This document shows positions 17,906 through 29,025 of a stretch of 64,000 bases of DNA, piece by piece. A program made the position numbers and the translations under genes. The first letter of the stretch is position 1, and every line of letters starts with the position of its first letter. Source of the stretch: Cordylochernes scorpioides. Lineage: Eukaryota; Arthropoda; Arachnida; Pseudoscorpiones; Chernetidae. Below the pieces are notes generated by a model, which was not told where the DNA came from, did not search any database, and saw nothing but the letters and a program-made list of their open reading frames with translations. The DNA lies in the NCBI GenBank assembly GCA_030710605.1, contig CP092870.1, positions 90,087,993 through 90,151,992 on the forward strand, read 5' to 3'.

Positions 17906-18558
17906 CATCTATCTTTATGATAGAAAGAGTTTTTAAAAAGGGAGTGTGTACAAGAGGTAAAACGTAAGGCTCAGCGCCACATATAAAAAAAAAGATCTAA
18001 GCCACGTGGCATGTGTTGCCCCTACAGCAGTAAATCCTCATTGGAGAATCGATGAATACTTCGCAGAACAAGGTTCAAAGAAGACCGTGTTCAAAGCTAA
18101 GGACGTATTCCCTAAGTGCAAGTAGGGACTCTCTGTGTGTAGGGACCCCTGGAGGTATCCCTAGGGGGATGGGGACGGTTAGGGCAGCTTGTCCGTGTCG
18201 CCTTACATTGTCGGAACAAAGAGATTTGTCGGGAATCCGCCCTACAAGAACCCCGGGGAATAAAAACCTCCCACATGAGATTATGCGAGCTAGAGGGAAG
18301 AAATCCGATTGTTTATCACATATATAATCGAATTATTGATTATATTGATAAAATAACCATAATATAATAGTCATACTTGGTGTTGTATAGTTACAAGAGG
18401 TGTCTCTTTTATTTTGTGTGTTTATTATATAGAGACTATTTTTTAAAATTATATATATAAAACAACGTCAAGAAATTTGCATAATCAGAGAGAATATATT
18501 ATTCATATATATAAATTGTATTATGTCATAGAGCAAGCTCATATGAACAAGTTATAAA
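17906..18558. other. Unassigned; GC-richer block at 18000-18300
   Basis: 18000-18310 is markedly GC-richer (GACCCCTGGAGGTATCCC). A 91-codon ORF at 18052-18327 has no recognisable domain. It may be an unrecognised repeat. Confidence 0.3.
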
Positions 18559-18841
18559 AAAGGTTTTATAATATTTTTTCAAGGAAAGTTATAGAAAATT
18601 TCGATGTTGATTCAAGAGTATAATGTCGAATTGAGAGTATAATGTCAGTATAGCAAGCTATTACTGAACGATGTATTATTTTGAAGTTTACATATTATTG
18701 AGAATATATAAATATTTTAGTTTATATATCGTTCAGTAATAGCTTGCTATACTGACATTATACTCTCAATTTGACATTATACTCTTAAATCAACATCGAA
18801 ATTTTCTATAACTTTCCTTGAAAAAATATTATAAAACCTTT
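18559..18841. repeat. Foldback element, 114-bp arms
   Basis: Left arm 18559-18672 and right arm 18728-18841 are near-exact inverses (for example TATAGCAAGCTATTACTGAA and its complement), around a 55-bp AT-rich loop. No ORF. A recently formed or recently copied foldback/MITE. Confidence 0.8.
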
Positions 18842-19306
18842 ATATATATATATGAAAAAATATAGTACAAATGTGATATTGTACTGGGATAAGGTGTGTA
18901 TATATATAATGTGTGTTGTGTGTGCGTGTAAAAAAAGTGCGGAAATTTGACATTCATGTACCAAGGCTGCTCAAGGCTAACGTATCCTACCGGGAAATAT
19001 GTAAAAACAACAGCTTTGGAAAATCCAGGCAAGCCATCCAACTTGTACGTATATAATGGTTTGAGGCTATTGTACCTCATCAGTACCTGGGGAATTGCGG
19101 TGTCATAACTTCCTGAAGCAAGGCTTGAATGCATTTCTAAAAGGGAGAGGTACCCCTTATCATGTCCCCCCCCCCTCTTCCCCCGAATACTATACTCCCG
19201 TGAATTTGCATAGTTTTATTCAGGCGTATTGTTAACCTAACAGCATTTCTTTGTTCCTCAAAATGTATTCGTGATATATACTCTTATATACACTCATATT
19301 TAATTG
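18842..19306. other. Spacer; nothing recognised
   Basis: Contains a C-rich run near 19163-19190. A 101-codon ORF on the minus strand at 18829-19134 has no recognisable domain. Confidence 0.4.
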
Positions 19307-19400
19307 AAAAGGCATATATTGGTTCAAAATATCATTTATTTTAGCAATATTTCAGTTGGCTGAACGCCAACCTTTTTATCAAGGTATTATGACATTTTAA
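19307..19400 (-). repeat. Repeat with hammerhead-like fold (GGCATATATTGG family)
   Basis: On the minus strand: CTTGATAA, a long stem II (GGTTGGC GTTCA GCCAAC), then GAAATATT. Members also lie at 50201-50246, 50341-50390 and 56668-56713. The fold resembles a hammerhead, but the core departs from CUGANGA. Confidence 0.45.
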
Positions 19401-19473
19401 TTATTTATGGAACAAATTATTTATGGATTGCTCTATTTTCAAAAAGGTATACTCATACATATGATAATTTATA

Positions 19474-19683
19474 TACAATCATGGACAAAACTTAAGTAAG
19501 TTTCATATTTTAAACATAAACAACTCCTTATTTGCATATATAACGATGAGATCCCCATATATGTAAATTCGAACGTTCTCCTCTCTTAAAAATTATATAT
19601 ATATATAATAAAATATAACCATGAGAATATATTTATATACATGCTAAACGGTTTAACCTATTTGAGGTTTGTCCATGAGTGTT
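19474..19683. repeat. Tc1-like MITE, diverged
   Basis: Ends TACAATCATGGACAAAACTT and GGTTTGTCCATGAGTGT are inverse to one another; the interior is AT-rich and lacks the CTTCAATAAAG block. Confidence 0.55.
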
Positions 19684-20160
19684 TGATTAAATGTTAACAA
19701 TCAATCCCTCCACACACACCCAACCTATATTTGTTTATTTTTCAAATAGTAAATTTAGATTTTTTCACCATTAAAATGACAATTCTATAATTAAATGAAT
19801 ATTATTCTGATCAGTTGATATTTGATGTAATAGGTTGGGGTTATTACTCGGATAAATATGGATTTAAAAAAAAGAGAAAATAAAGAAAATTTCTTATAAC
19901 AAGTGTAAATACTATTTAAAATAATAGTATACAGAATCGTGTATCCTCCAAATAAATATAAATTGGCAAAAAATTCTCCCTTTAAACAAAATAGGAAAAT
20001 GATATTTGTTCTAAAATTCGATATAGAATTTTTTTCTGTGTGTGTTTGTAGAAAATGGAGTTTGTTTTTGTTTCCTCGAGTTCATTCCAGTGGGTATATT
20101 GCTTCTCCTGAAGTCTTAAAATGCTGGGATAGTGGCAGGTGTGAATTGGCTCTCATCTGG
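19684..20160. other. AT-rich spacer
   Basis: A 113-codon ORF at 19939-20280 has no known domain and is probably fortuitous. Confidence 0.4.
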
Positions 20161-21365
20161 TCAGGTTCCCGTATTGTTATACTATTGTTGTACCATTGTT
20201 ATACTATTGTTGGAATAATTATATATTTTTGTGAAACATTTATTAATGTTAGGATTGTCGGATTATTCATATTTGTTTAGTTTGTTCCTTCATTACTGAA
20301 ATTTGGCTCTTAGCAGGTTGAATTACGGTAATTTTATAGTGTATAATTGTATTGTTGTTAAACTCTTGTTTTGTATAATTTTATTGTTGTTAAACACACA
20401 CACACTATTTTATTATTAGGATTTTCATAGTATGGCGTGTGTTTTGTGAATTACATGTAGTTTGAATAGTGTGGTTTAGCTCTTAGCTTGCCAGTTTCCC
20501 ATTGTTTTGTATAATTGTATTGTTGTTGAATACTTTTATTATTAAGATTGTCAGTGTATGAACGTATGTTTAGGTTTTACATGTAGTTTAATGAGTGTAT
20601 GTATATTAGCTCTTAACTAGTCAAATTCTTGTGGTTTTTTATAATTGTATTGTTGTCTCAATATTAAGATTGTCAGAGTGTAGGAGAGTTTATGTTTTAC
20701 GTGTGGTTAAATTGTGTATGTTGTATTCGAACTGGTCATGTTAACATATTGTTGTGCCCGTGTTGTATAGTACTCATAATTGTAAAACCTTATTGTTCGA
20801 ATTCTCATGGCTTAAGTGTGTGTGTGTGTGTTCTACGGTGAGTGTTATTCATTGGCATTTATTTCTTCTCAGCTGGACAGGTTTAAGCATTGTTTCCCCA
20901 TTGTTGCAAGATCATATTTTCGAATGGTCATAATAAAAGTGTGTATGTTTTTCATAAAAAAGTTATATTGGCTTGCGCGTGTTGTTTTGTTGGCTCAAAC
21001 TGTTTGGTTCACGTATTGTTGCTCCGTTGTTGTACCAAGGTCGCACCATTGTTATAAGATAAAGCTCTCATTGTTGTACCAAGGTCTGACAATCGTTGTA
21101 GAATGATGTTATCATTGTTGCACTAATATCACAGTATTTTTGGGGCATAATGCTACAATGTTGCTCCATTGTTGTACCAATGACACACTATCGTTGTAAC
21201 CTAATGTTATTATTGTTTCACCATTGTTGTATCAATGTCTCACTATCGTTGTAACACAATGTTGCCATTGTTTCTCCATTGTTACCACAATGTCGCGCTA
21301 TCGTTGTAACACAATGGTATCATTGTTGCATAATCGGTGTAACTTTGCTGCAGTATTGTTAAGGT
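20161..21365. repeat. ATTGTTGT-rich irregular tandem array
   Basis: Two registers. At 20330-20800, units of roughly 130-160 bp combine TATAATTGTATTGTTGTT, AAGATTGTCAG and ACATGTAGTTTAA. At 21000-21360, units of roughly 75 bp combine CATTGTTGTACCAATG and CTATCGTTGTAACACAATG. Strong T/G versus A/C strand asymmetry. ORFs within it are by-products. Confidence 0.65.
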
Positions 21366-21399
21366 AAGGTATGAATATCCTCTACTACATAGGACCAGC

Positions 21400-21600
21400 C
21401 TTTTATGTTCGCCGTAGTACAGCCTGCACTACGCTGAAGAGCTCTTACCTATAAGAAAGATGTGTTTGCCTTAGTTAAAAAGGTGATTCTATTCTCTATA
21501 AATATGTATTCTGACCTTTGCAAGTTTGGCCTCACAGCGTCAGGTGTTGCTGTGTTAAAATTGCACTCATCGACAAAACTCAAGGAAGTGTGAAATCGTT
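21400..21600 (+). repeat. Decayed hammerhead-family and Tc1-MITE fragments
   Basis: GTACAGCCTGCACTACGCTGAAGA (21412-21435) matches the 5' half of the 541-590 ribozyme repeat with an acceptable CUGANGA core but a damaged stem II. Then at about 21567-21600 comes a Tc1-like MITE end with GACAAAACTCAAGGAAGTG. Confidence 0.4.
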
Positions 21601-21604
21601 GAGA

Positions 21605-21995
21605 TCGCCGCTTGTCTATATATATATATGTTATGAATAAATTTGTTGTTGTTGATAAAGGGTTGATAAGACAAAGGATGATAAGATAAAGGGTTGAGGT
21701 GCAGTCGTGATAAAAAAAGATAATTATTTACCGTCAAGTAGCTTTTATTTTCAATTACTTGAGGAAAGATTACACATTTGTTAGTTTCACATTATTTAGA
21801 ATTTATAATTTAATCCTATATTAGTGATTTAAAAGGATTGATTGGTTAACTACGCATATTTACAACAAAATTATACAACTAAAACTAAAAGTCTTTCTAA
21901 AAACGATGATAACAAAAATAAAAATTATCAATGAATAAAATAAAATATATATTTTTTAAAATATAGAAATTTTTGAGGTTTTAGATTATATAATA
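21605..21995. repeat. Dispersed AT-rich repeat family E
   Basis: Aligns by eye with 55900-56285: TATATGTTATGAAT, GGTGCAGTCGTGA, CAAGTAG(C/T)TTTTATTTT, AATTACTTGAG, AATCCTATATT and TACAACAAA in the same order. Each copy is bracketed by (TA)n tracts. Nature unknown. Confidence 0.5.
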
Positions 21996-22004
21996 TATAT
22001 ATAT

Positions 22005-22182
22005 ATATTTTTTTTAAAGGAGACAGAGACAATTTTGTTCACACTTGGTTATCTCTGTGTCTTCAATAAAGGTCAATGTGTATCAAATATATTTCTGAGT
22101 TATTGTCTGAATTCCAATATTTACATGCTAAAAGGTAAAACTTCCTTAAGTTTTGTCCATGTGTGCAAATGTATTTCTTAAA
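22005..22182. repeat. Tc1-like MITE, right part
   Basis: Carries TTTGTTCACACTTGGTTATC, CTTCAATAAAGG and the right end CTTCCTTAAGTTTTGTCCAT; interrupted on the right by the transposon at 22186. Confidence 0.6.
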
Positions 22183-22555
22183 TTACACAGGTCTACAAAA
22201 AAAACTTTTTTTTTTGCACAAGAGAACCTGATGGTGTTTCTAGTGTAACTTTTCATGCTGAACTCAAAAAATCTAATCAGAAATTTCCCATCACCCATTG
22301 GTTTTGCCTGATGGTCATTTTTTAGTATTGGGATAAATACAGTAATAAATGCAACTAATGTTACGTAAGCATTTTTTAAGTTACATCATTAACTAAGCTA
22401 GCGCTTTATTTTTGACAAGAAGAGTTAGTATGTGGAGCCAAAAGCTTTATTTTATTTGTTATTAATTAAATGTTACTCTTTAAGAATCATAAATAGTAGT
22501 TTATTCTTCTCTATCGATTTGCTTTTATAAATCGTCTACACTAGACTGTGTCAAT

Positions 22556-23599
22556 ATGCCGAGGCGTTGCATTAATATTCCTGATATTTTCTGTTATATT
22601 TGTGGGGAATTAACTTTCAAAGTTCAAAGGCGAAACTTTACACCCCTCATCAAAAAGTGCTATGAACTTTATTTTGGCGTTAAAGTCGGTGACCAAGATA
22701 AGACTTGGGCTCCTCACCATTGTTGTGTAATTTGTGTTCGACATCTTACAGGGTGGATTAAAGGTGAACGTCATATGCCTTTTGCGGTTCCAATGATATG
22801 GAGGGAACCTAAAGACCATTCTTCAGACTGTTATTTTTGTTTGACAAAGACTACAGGTATTACATCCAAATCAAGACATACAGTTGAATATCCAGATTTG
22901 CCTTCTGCTATGAGACCGGTTCCTCATAGTGATATTTTACCTGTTCCACAGCCTCCTGAAAATGTAATATTTAGTGACGATGATTCAGATAGACGAGAGC
23001 AACAGTGGGATGACACAAATTTTGAAGCAGGTGCTTTATCTGAACCTCATTTATTAACCCAAGGAGATTTGAACGACCTCGTACGTGATTTAGATTTATC
23101 CAAAAAACAGAGTGAACTTTTAGGCTCTAGGTTAAAAGGCTGGAATCTGCTGCATAAAGGCACAAAAGTATGCTTTTTTCGCAAGCGTCAAGATGAATTT
23201 CAAGACTTCTATTCACAAGAGAATGATTTAGTATATTGCAATGATGTTGTTAGTCTAATGGAAGCGCTTGGTCATGACCATGATACAGAAGAGTGGCGTT
23301 TATTCATTGATTCTTCAAAAATTAGTATGAAAGCTGTTCTCCTTCACAATGGAAATAAGTTCCCATCAGTGCCAATAGCACATGCATCCAACATGAAAGA
23401 GACTTACGAAAACATGAAACTGCTTTTGAAAAAGATAGAATATGAAAGATACGGTTGGAAAATATGCAGCGATTTGAAAGTCGTTGCTCTCTTGCGTGGA
23501 TTACAGCTTGGATATACAAAATTTTGTTGTTTTCTGTGTGAGTGGGATAGCAGGGATAGGGAAAGGCATTACATTAAAAAAAATCTGGCCAAACCGTAA
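22556..23599 (+). CDS. Transposase-like protein, N-terminal part
   Basis: 347 codons. A Cys/His-rich head comes first: CYICGEL near residue 13, then HHCCVICVRHL, and CYFCLTK near residue 95, all likely zinc ligands. An acidic linker follows (DDDSD). A mixed alpha/beta region contains LFIDSSK, VLLHNGNK, ICSDLKVV and CCFLCEWDSR. I recall similar proteins of about 550 aa, annotated as uncharacterised, in many arthropods and other invertebrates, but cannot check. The two Asp (FIDSSK, CSDLK) plus a Glu in the second half (HGERFHQD) could be a DDE-type triad; that is inference. The frame ends just after an A8 run at about 23574-23581, where the family protein would continue in the other frame. Confidence 0.75.
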   Translation: MPRRCINIPDIFCYICGELTFKVQRRNFTPLIKKCYELYFGVKVGDQDKTWAPHHCCVICVRHLTGWIKGERHMPFAVPMIWREPKDHSSDCYFCLTKTTGITSKSRHTVEYPDLPSAMRPVPHSDILPVPQPPENVIFSDDDSDRREQQWDDTNFEAGALSEPHLLTQGDLNDLVRDLDLSKKQSELLGSRLKGWNLLHKGTKVCFFRKRQDEFQDFYSQENDLVYCNDVVSLMEALGHDHDTEEWRLFIDSSKISMKAVLLHNGNKFPSVPIAHASNMKETYENMKLLLKKIEYERYGWKICSDLKVVALLRGLQLGYTKFCCFLCEWDSRDRERHYIKKNLAKP

Positions 23600-24215
23600 A
23601 ATCTTTACTCCAGGTTATAAAAATATTGCAAATCTACCCCTGATCGATTCAGAAAATATTTATTTACCACCATTACATATTAAACTGGGATTAATGAAGA
23701 ACTTTGTCAAGGCAATGGATCGAAATGCCAGTGGATTTGCCTACCTAAAACAAAAATTTTCTAGTATAAGTGAAGCGAAGATTAAAGAAGGCATTTTCGT
23801 TGGACCTCAGATTCGAGAATTGCAGCAGGATGGAAATTTTCAAAATAGTTTGAATGAAGTTGAAGCAGCAGCACGGAATTCCTTTAGAAACGTTTGCAAA
23901 AACTTCTTAGGAAGTGTCAAGGTTGAAAATTACCGAGACATAGTTAATGATCTGTTGCTTTCCTACAAGGCACTGGGATGTAACATGTCCCTCAAGATCC
24001 ATTTCCTGCATTCACATCTAGATTTCTTTCCAGATAATCTTGGCGCAGTTAGCGATGAGCATGGTGAGAGGTTTCATCAAGATATATCAAGCATGGAGAA
24101 GCGGTACCAAGGTAAATGGAGTCCCGCTATGCTTGCCGACTACTGCTGGACACTCAAGAGGGATCTACCACAAGCAAATTATAGAAGAAAATCCACTGTC
24201 ACTGCTTTTCAATAA
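23582..24215 (+). CDS. Transposase-like protein, C-terminal part
   Basis: Continues the preceding protein in the +1 frame from about 23582 (IWPNRKIFTPGYKNIANLP) to the TAA at 24213-24215, so the nominal ATG at 23484 is not a real start. Motifs in order: PPLHIKLGLMKNFVKAMD, SEAKIKEGIFVGPQIREL, FLHSHLDFFPDNLG, SDEHGERFHQDISSMEKRY and SPAMLADYCWTLKRD. It has no stop and no other break over about 210 codons. It is either the 3' half of a recently broken gene or the product of a frameshift at the A8 run. Confidence 0.7.
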
Positions 24216-24595
24216 ATAAATATGTTTCGTTCATATATGCCTATATATTAACAATATTTCCAAATTTCAAGTAGGTGTATCTCAGAAATATTGCGTAATA
24301 GAAAAAAACTAATGGTATATTTGGATTCAGGACATGTAGATAAGATGCTATTTCTTTGTGGACAAAGAAAAATATTTTTTGATAAACCAGTGTAATGTAA
24401 TAAGGGTTATGCAAAACTGCTTACGTAAAATTGTTTGCATTTTTTACTGTATTTATCCCAATACTAAAAAAAGACCGTCACGCAAAAACCATAGGTGATG
24501 GGAAATTTCTGATTAGATTTTTGAGTTCAGCATGAAAAGTTACACTAGAAACATAATCAGGTTCTCTTGTGCAAAAATCTTGTTGACCAGTGTTA

Positions 24596-25385
24596 TTTAT
24601 CAACGTATATAGTTTCTTTCGATTTTCTTTTATATCATGAATTTTTAATATTTATTTTATTTAGAAAATAAAATTCAAAATAAATTATGATTATAAATTA
24701 TATCAGAATTTACTTTTAAAAGGGGATGTTTAATAAATGAATATATATGAATTAATTAATTAAAATTGTTCTAATGAAAAAGTAGAATTTAAAAGGATAT
24801 TTTAAATTTGCTACCCTTTATATATTTATATTTTATAGTTTATAGTGATTTTCTCTTTTAAAAGACATTAATATTCTTCACATTTATAAAAAAAAATAAT
24901 TAATAAGTAGCTGTGTTTATATTGAATATTTATACACATTAAATTTATTTAAAATATGAATATTCATATCAAGTTTAAAACCATTTCCCCAAATTAAGAG
25001 AGAAACCTGAAGATAGTTTGAATAATGACTTCAAAACACTGAATATATTCACAGAGTAGATTCATTCAGTGAATATTTAATTATCCAGGGTTGCTGGATG
25101 GTATGATTAATAAAGGAACAAAAAGAGAAAAACGATCTAAAACAATTACTTTAGTAAGCTGGCTAAACGAAGATAAATATGGTAAAAGATGGTTGAAATA
25201 AAACCATTATAATTGGAACAAAGTTTATAATTAAAGCTTTAAAATAGTTTAAAATACTGTAAAGCTTCTTTATAGCGAACCATAAAATGAGAATAAATCT
25301 ATGGTTGACTATAGTCATGGTTCATTATATAGTCATAGTTTTCTGTATTATACTATGAGGATTAGTTAAGGTTCGAAAAGATAGA
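24596..25385. other. AT-rich spacer with MITE relic
   Basis: 25257-25370 is a decayed pogo-like MITE (ACTGTAAAGCTTCTTTATAG, TATAGTCATGGTTCATTATA). The rest shows no feature. Confidence 0.45.
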
Positions 25386-25446
25386 GGTTGCCTGGCCGGC
25401 ATTCATATTTATATAAAAAATAGACACTTCGGCCAGTTGGAGTTTT

Positions 25447-25503
25447 TTTATTTTCTCAACGTTTCGACAAATCTTTTGTCTTCGTCAGGAGAAGTAAATA
25501 AAA
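25447..25503 (-). ncRNA. Hammerhead-like motif of Penelope terminus
   Basis: Minus strand: stem I TTTATTT...TCTC pairs with GAGA...AAATAAA; the core CTGACGA is intact. Stem II is GACAAA/TTTGTC and runs flush into GAAAC. Stem III is the palindrome ACGT. One extra A sits between the core and stem II, as in the 17.8-kb motif (a G in the 63.2-kb one). Penelope-like elements are known to carry minimal hammerheads in their terminal repeats. Activity is uncertain because of the extra purine. Confidence 0.6.
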
Positions 25504-25869
25504 ATAAAGCATTTGGCAAGGCGTTAAAAATTGTTCTGAGGTTTGCAAGGGCGTTCTCACGTGAATTTTCGAATTTAGTACAACATCTAAAGCGCGAGTC
25601 AAAAACAAATATTAAACTCGTCAAAGACTATGATCTTGGAAATAAAAATATATAATAATAAAATTATAATAAATTAAGTAAAAATAAATAAATAAAGTAA
25701 TATAATAATTATAATAATAATAACAAAGATTATTATATAGATTTCTAACTATTATGTCCAATTTTTTATCTAGCTTATTAACTACTTTTTAAATTTAAAA
25801 ATGAAGCATATTGTTGCGGAATATTTTCAAAAGTATTTATAGTTCTTTTCCCAAATTCCCGTGATACCC

Positions 25870-27610
25870 ATCCCTATAAAAATAATCTTTCCTTTTTAAA
25901 TTTTATATTCCTATGAAATATCTCAATATCATTCCAATCTGGCCTATGTCCTGAAAATAATGCATGTTCCCAATTTTTGCTTAACGCCCTTCTCCCCAAT
26001 AAACCTTGTTGGTGTTCCTTAATTCTGGTCTCTAAATTTCGGCCGGTTTATCCTACATAAATTTTGTCACATTCTGTGCATTTAATCCCATAAATTACGT
26101 TATTTGGTTTTGATGTGCCTATGTTATCCTTCATTATGTTATTTCTAGTTAAAAATTCCCTTTTTGTCCCAGTACTATACCAAATATTATATTTACATTT
26201 TTTCAAAATTCTAGATATTTCGTTATCAACTTCTCTAATATAAGGAATTATTATATTATTGTAACCTTCTGTAGTTCTATTCAAATTTGGCCTATATATT
26301 TCATATCTTCTAATCCATTTATTTATGAAGCCAACTGGATATTCGGATTGTTTTAACTCCGCTCTAATTTTCTTTATCTCTTTTTTATAAATATCTTGGT
26401 CTGTACATACCTGTTTGGCTCTTTGTACAAGAGATTTTATCACCTGCCTTTTGTGTAATATAGGATTGTTAGAATTAAAATTTAGATGTATCCCACAGTC
26501 TGTTGGCTTTCTGTAAACGCTGGTTAGAATAGATCCATCTTCTTTGCGGCTTAATCCTATATCTAAGAATGGTAAAAATCCTTCTTTTTCTGTTTCAACA
26601 GTGAATTCTATTCCTATTTCTAAATTATTTAATTTGACAATGATCTCGTTAAGTTTTTCTTTTTGGATCACTGCGAAAACATCATCTATATACCGTCCCC
26701 ATATCTTTATACCCTCTATTAAAATTGCCTTTCTATCTATTGATGCCATTACAATGACAGCTATTATCATACTGGTAGGGTAACCCATAGCAATACCGTC
26801 TTTTTGTCTGTAAAATTTAGCCCCATATCTAAAATAAATATTTTCTAAACATAACCTAAACCCTTCTATCATTTCATCGATTCCTAATCCCTTGATTGCG
26901 CAATCTTGTCTTTTCACCTCGAAATATTCTTTTAGCTCTTTAAGAGCTAGACTTCTATTAATATTGGTAAAAAGCGATTTGACGTCAAAGGATACCATTA
27001 TTTCATGTTCATTCAGCTTTAAATTTTTTGTGATATCTAATAACTCTTTCCTATTTCTAACCCAGAAATCTTTCTTGTAGTCGGAATTTGGTTTTTAAGC
27101 CAGTCCGCCAAACCTCTGGTGGGGGCCTTGAATCCTGACACAATGGGCCGTAGGGGAACTCCTTCCTTGTGGATCTTTGGAAATCCTTTGAAGATAGGTG
27201 CAGCGACATCTTCTAGCTTCAATTTTCTTTTGTCCAAGGCCTTAGATTTCATGCTTCTGATAAATTTAGATATTTTAAGCTTTATCTTTTTAGTAGGGTC
27301 TCCTCGAATTTCTTCATATGTGTCGTTATCGTTGAGGAGGCTCGTGATTTTATCGTTATAATCTTCTCTCTTCATCATGACTGTCTTGCCTCCTTTATCT
27401 GCCTTAGTTATAACTATTCTGTCGTCATTTTTTAATTTCTTGATATCCCCCTATTCTGAGCTTTTTGCTTTATCTAATTCAAATTTCTTTTCGTTTTTTG
27501 TTGTCCTTGATATTACATTTGTTATTTTGTTTCTCGTCTTGCTCGAAAGCTTGTACCATCGTCCACTTATATAAAGAATCTCTTCTCCCTGAATTGTTTC
27601 TATTCTTCTA
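25870..27610 (-). pseudogene. Penelope-type RT with GIY-YIG start
   Basis: Domain order on the minus strand: ADKGGKTVMM near 27390; PKIHKEGVPLRPIVSGF (27180 region); SFDVKSLFTNI (26990 region); the catalytic GRYIDDVFAVI; LPFLDIGLSRK; YRKPTDCGIHLNF; then GIKCTECDKIYVG opening a GIY-YIG domain. Breaks: an in-frame TAG near 27448, a frame change near 27075, the TAA at 26048-26050 directly after YVG, and another stop near 25877. Beyond 26048 the frame still reads TGRNLETRIKEHQQG, so the domain was intact before decay. This copy cannot make a full enzyme. Confidence 0.85.
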
Positions 27611-27620
27611 TGGTGGATAG

Positions 27621-29025
27621 GGAGGTTATCGTTATCTTAATATGCAACTTATACATTACTGGAGCCCATCATACATGTGACCGGGGGTGTTGGATTATAC
27701 ATAAACCAAAATGAGAATTAGAAAAGGACAAATCAGTATGCGAACAAATCAATGGAATATTTTCTTTTTTTGTAAGATGTTAACTACTGGGACATAAGGG
27801 CGTCTTTGCTCAGTTAATCCCACGTCATATCTTACCTATTAAAATAATCGTCTGATAAACATTTAAATGTCGGTTGTAAATAAAAATAAGTTTATAATAT
27901 AATTTATATATATGTCGTATTAAGGTAAGTCTTTGAAAAAATAATTATAAATTTAAAACTCTAAATTTGTATATAAGAAATAATAGACGCGCGACAAAAA
28001 GAAACGCAGCCATTTTCTCTTTGTTTATTTTCCAACTCCTTTGTTCTCCTCTTCTCCCTCTTACCCCTCGGGTCGTTGGTCAAAAAATTATATACAAGCA
28101 TTGGCTATTTACTCTTTGATTATAGATATTAAAATATATGGATATTAAAATATATGGATATTAAAATAAAAAATGTGTTGACTATTTACAAGTAGTGTGG
28201 GAATTATATTGCAGTGAATTTACAAGTAGTGTGGGAATTATATTGCATATATATATTTGTAAATTCATAATTACAGTAAAAAATTGTGTTTCATAAATAT
28301 TAATTAAAAAAAAAAAAACTTTACTTCCCAAAGAAGAATGAAATTATTTATAAAATGTCGATTTTATATATATATATATATTTTAATCAAAAGAAAAATC
28401 ACAGGGGGACTAAATATTTTAAAAATAAACTTACACAGATAAGTAAACAAATAATTTACTAGGATATCTCTTATTTATTTTGAGAAATAAAAACCTTAAA
28501 TCTTTTGTAACTCTATATATATAATGGCAAATGTAAAGATAAAATTTCACAGATTTAAATTTTATTTATTTTTGACTAAATTCAATTAAGCGGAAATAAA
28601 ACATACGATCCCCTCTTTTCCGTCATTTAGTTTCCCTCTCTTTTTTTTATTTTGATATCAAAAGCAGACTAAAATGTAATTAATTTTAAAAATATTCGTT
28701 TGATTTTTTTTTTTGCATTATGGAAATAAACGTTATATATTTAATGGTATAAATATTTAAACGAATAATATATATTATATATTTAATAGAGACTTTTCTT
28801 TATGTCCCCTTCCCTGCTTTTATAAGTATCCTCTTTCAAGCAAATCTACTATTAAAACTAGTTTCTTCGAAATCTAAATATCACATGAACGATCCGATTT
28901 TATCGACAAGAATATAATCAAAACACAGAGTTATTTAAAAAATAATTAATTAATAAACAAATGCTTATTTCAGTTCCTACTACGATTTATATACAGCTGA
29001 CTATGCTAGAAATGGCCTTCTAAAT
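27621..29025. other. AT-rich spacer with short tandem repeats
   Basis: 28115-28165 repeats TATGGATATTAAAATA three times, and 28185-28245 repeats ATTTACAAGTAGTGTGGGAA twice. The remainder is AT-rich with no gene seen. Confidence 0.45.

Larger units (their letters stand above)
22186..24592 (+). mobile_element. DNA transposon with about 180-bp TIRs
   Basis: Left TIR 22186-22371 and right TIR 24418-24592 are inverse and about 90% alike by eye. The outermost bases are CACAGGTCTACAA on the left and CACTGGTCAACAA (complement) on the right. The flanks carry TTA on both sides, a possible 3-bp target duplication. CACTR-like ends with 3-bp duplications are known for the CMC (EnSpm/Chapaev) group, but I cannot confirm that assignment. 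One protein frame, broken once, fills the interior. Confidence 0.75.
25386..27620 (-). mobile_element. Penelope-like element, decayed
   Basis: The minus strand holds a Penelope-type RT, the start of a GIY-YIG nuclease and, at the left (3') end, a terminal region with a hammerhead-like motif (25447-25503) and the family ends GGCCGAAGTGTC and ATGCCGGCCAGGCA. The same terminal sequence occurs at 17654-17905 and 63143-63324. The 5' boundary near 27620 is approximate. Confidence 0.75.

Noticed and set aside
18052..18327. 91-codon plus-strand ORF in a GC-richer block as a host exon
   Set aside because: No recognisable domain, no splice signals that I could defend, and a peptide typical of random frames.
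24296..24420. Extra genes between the transposase and the right TIR of the 22.2-kb element
   Set aside because: Too short and AT-rich; no stop-free frame worth reporting.
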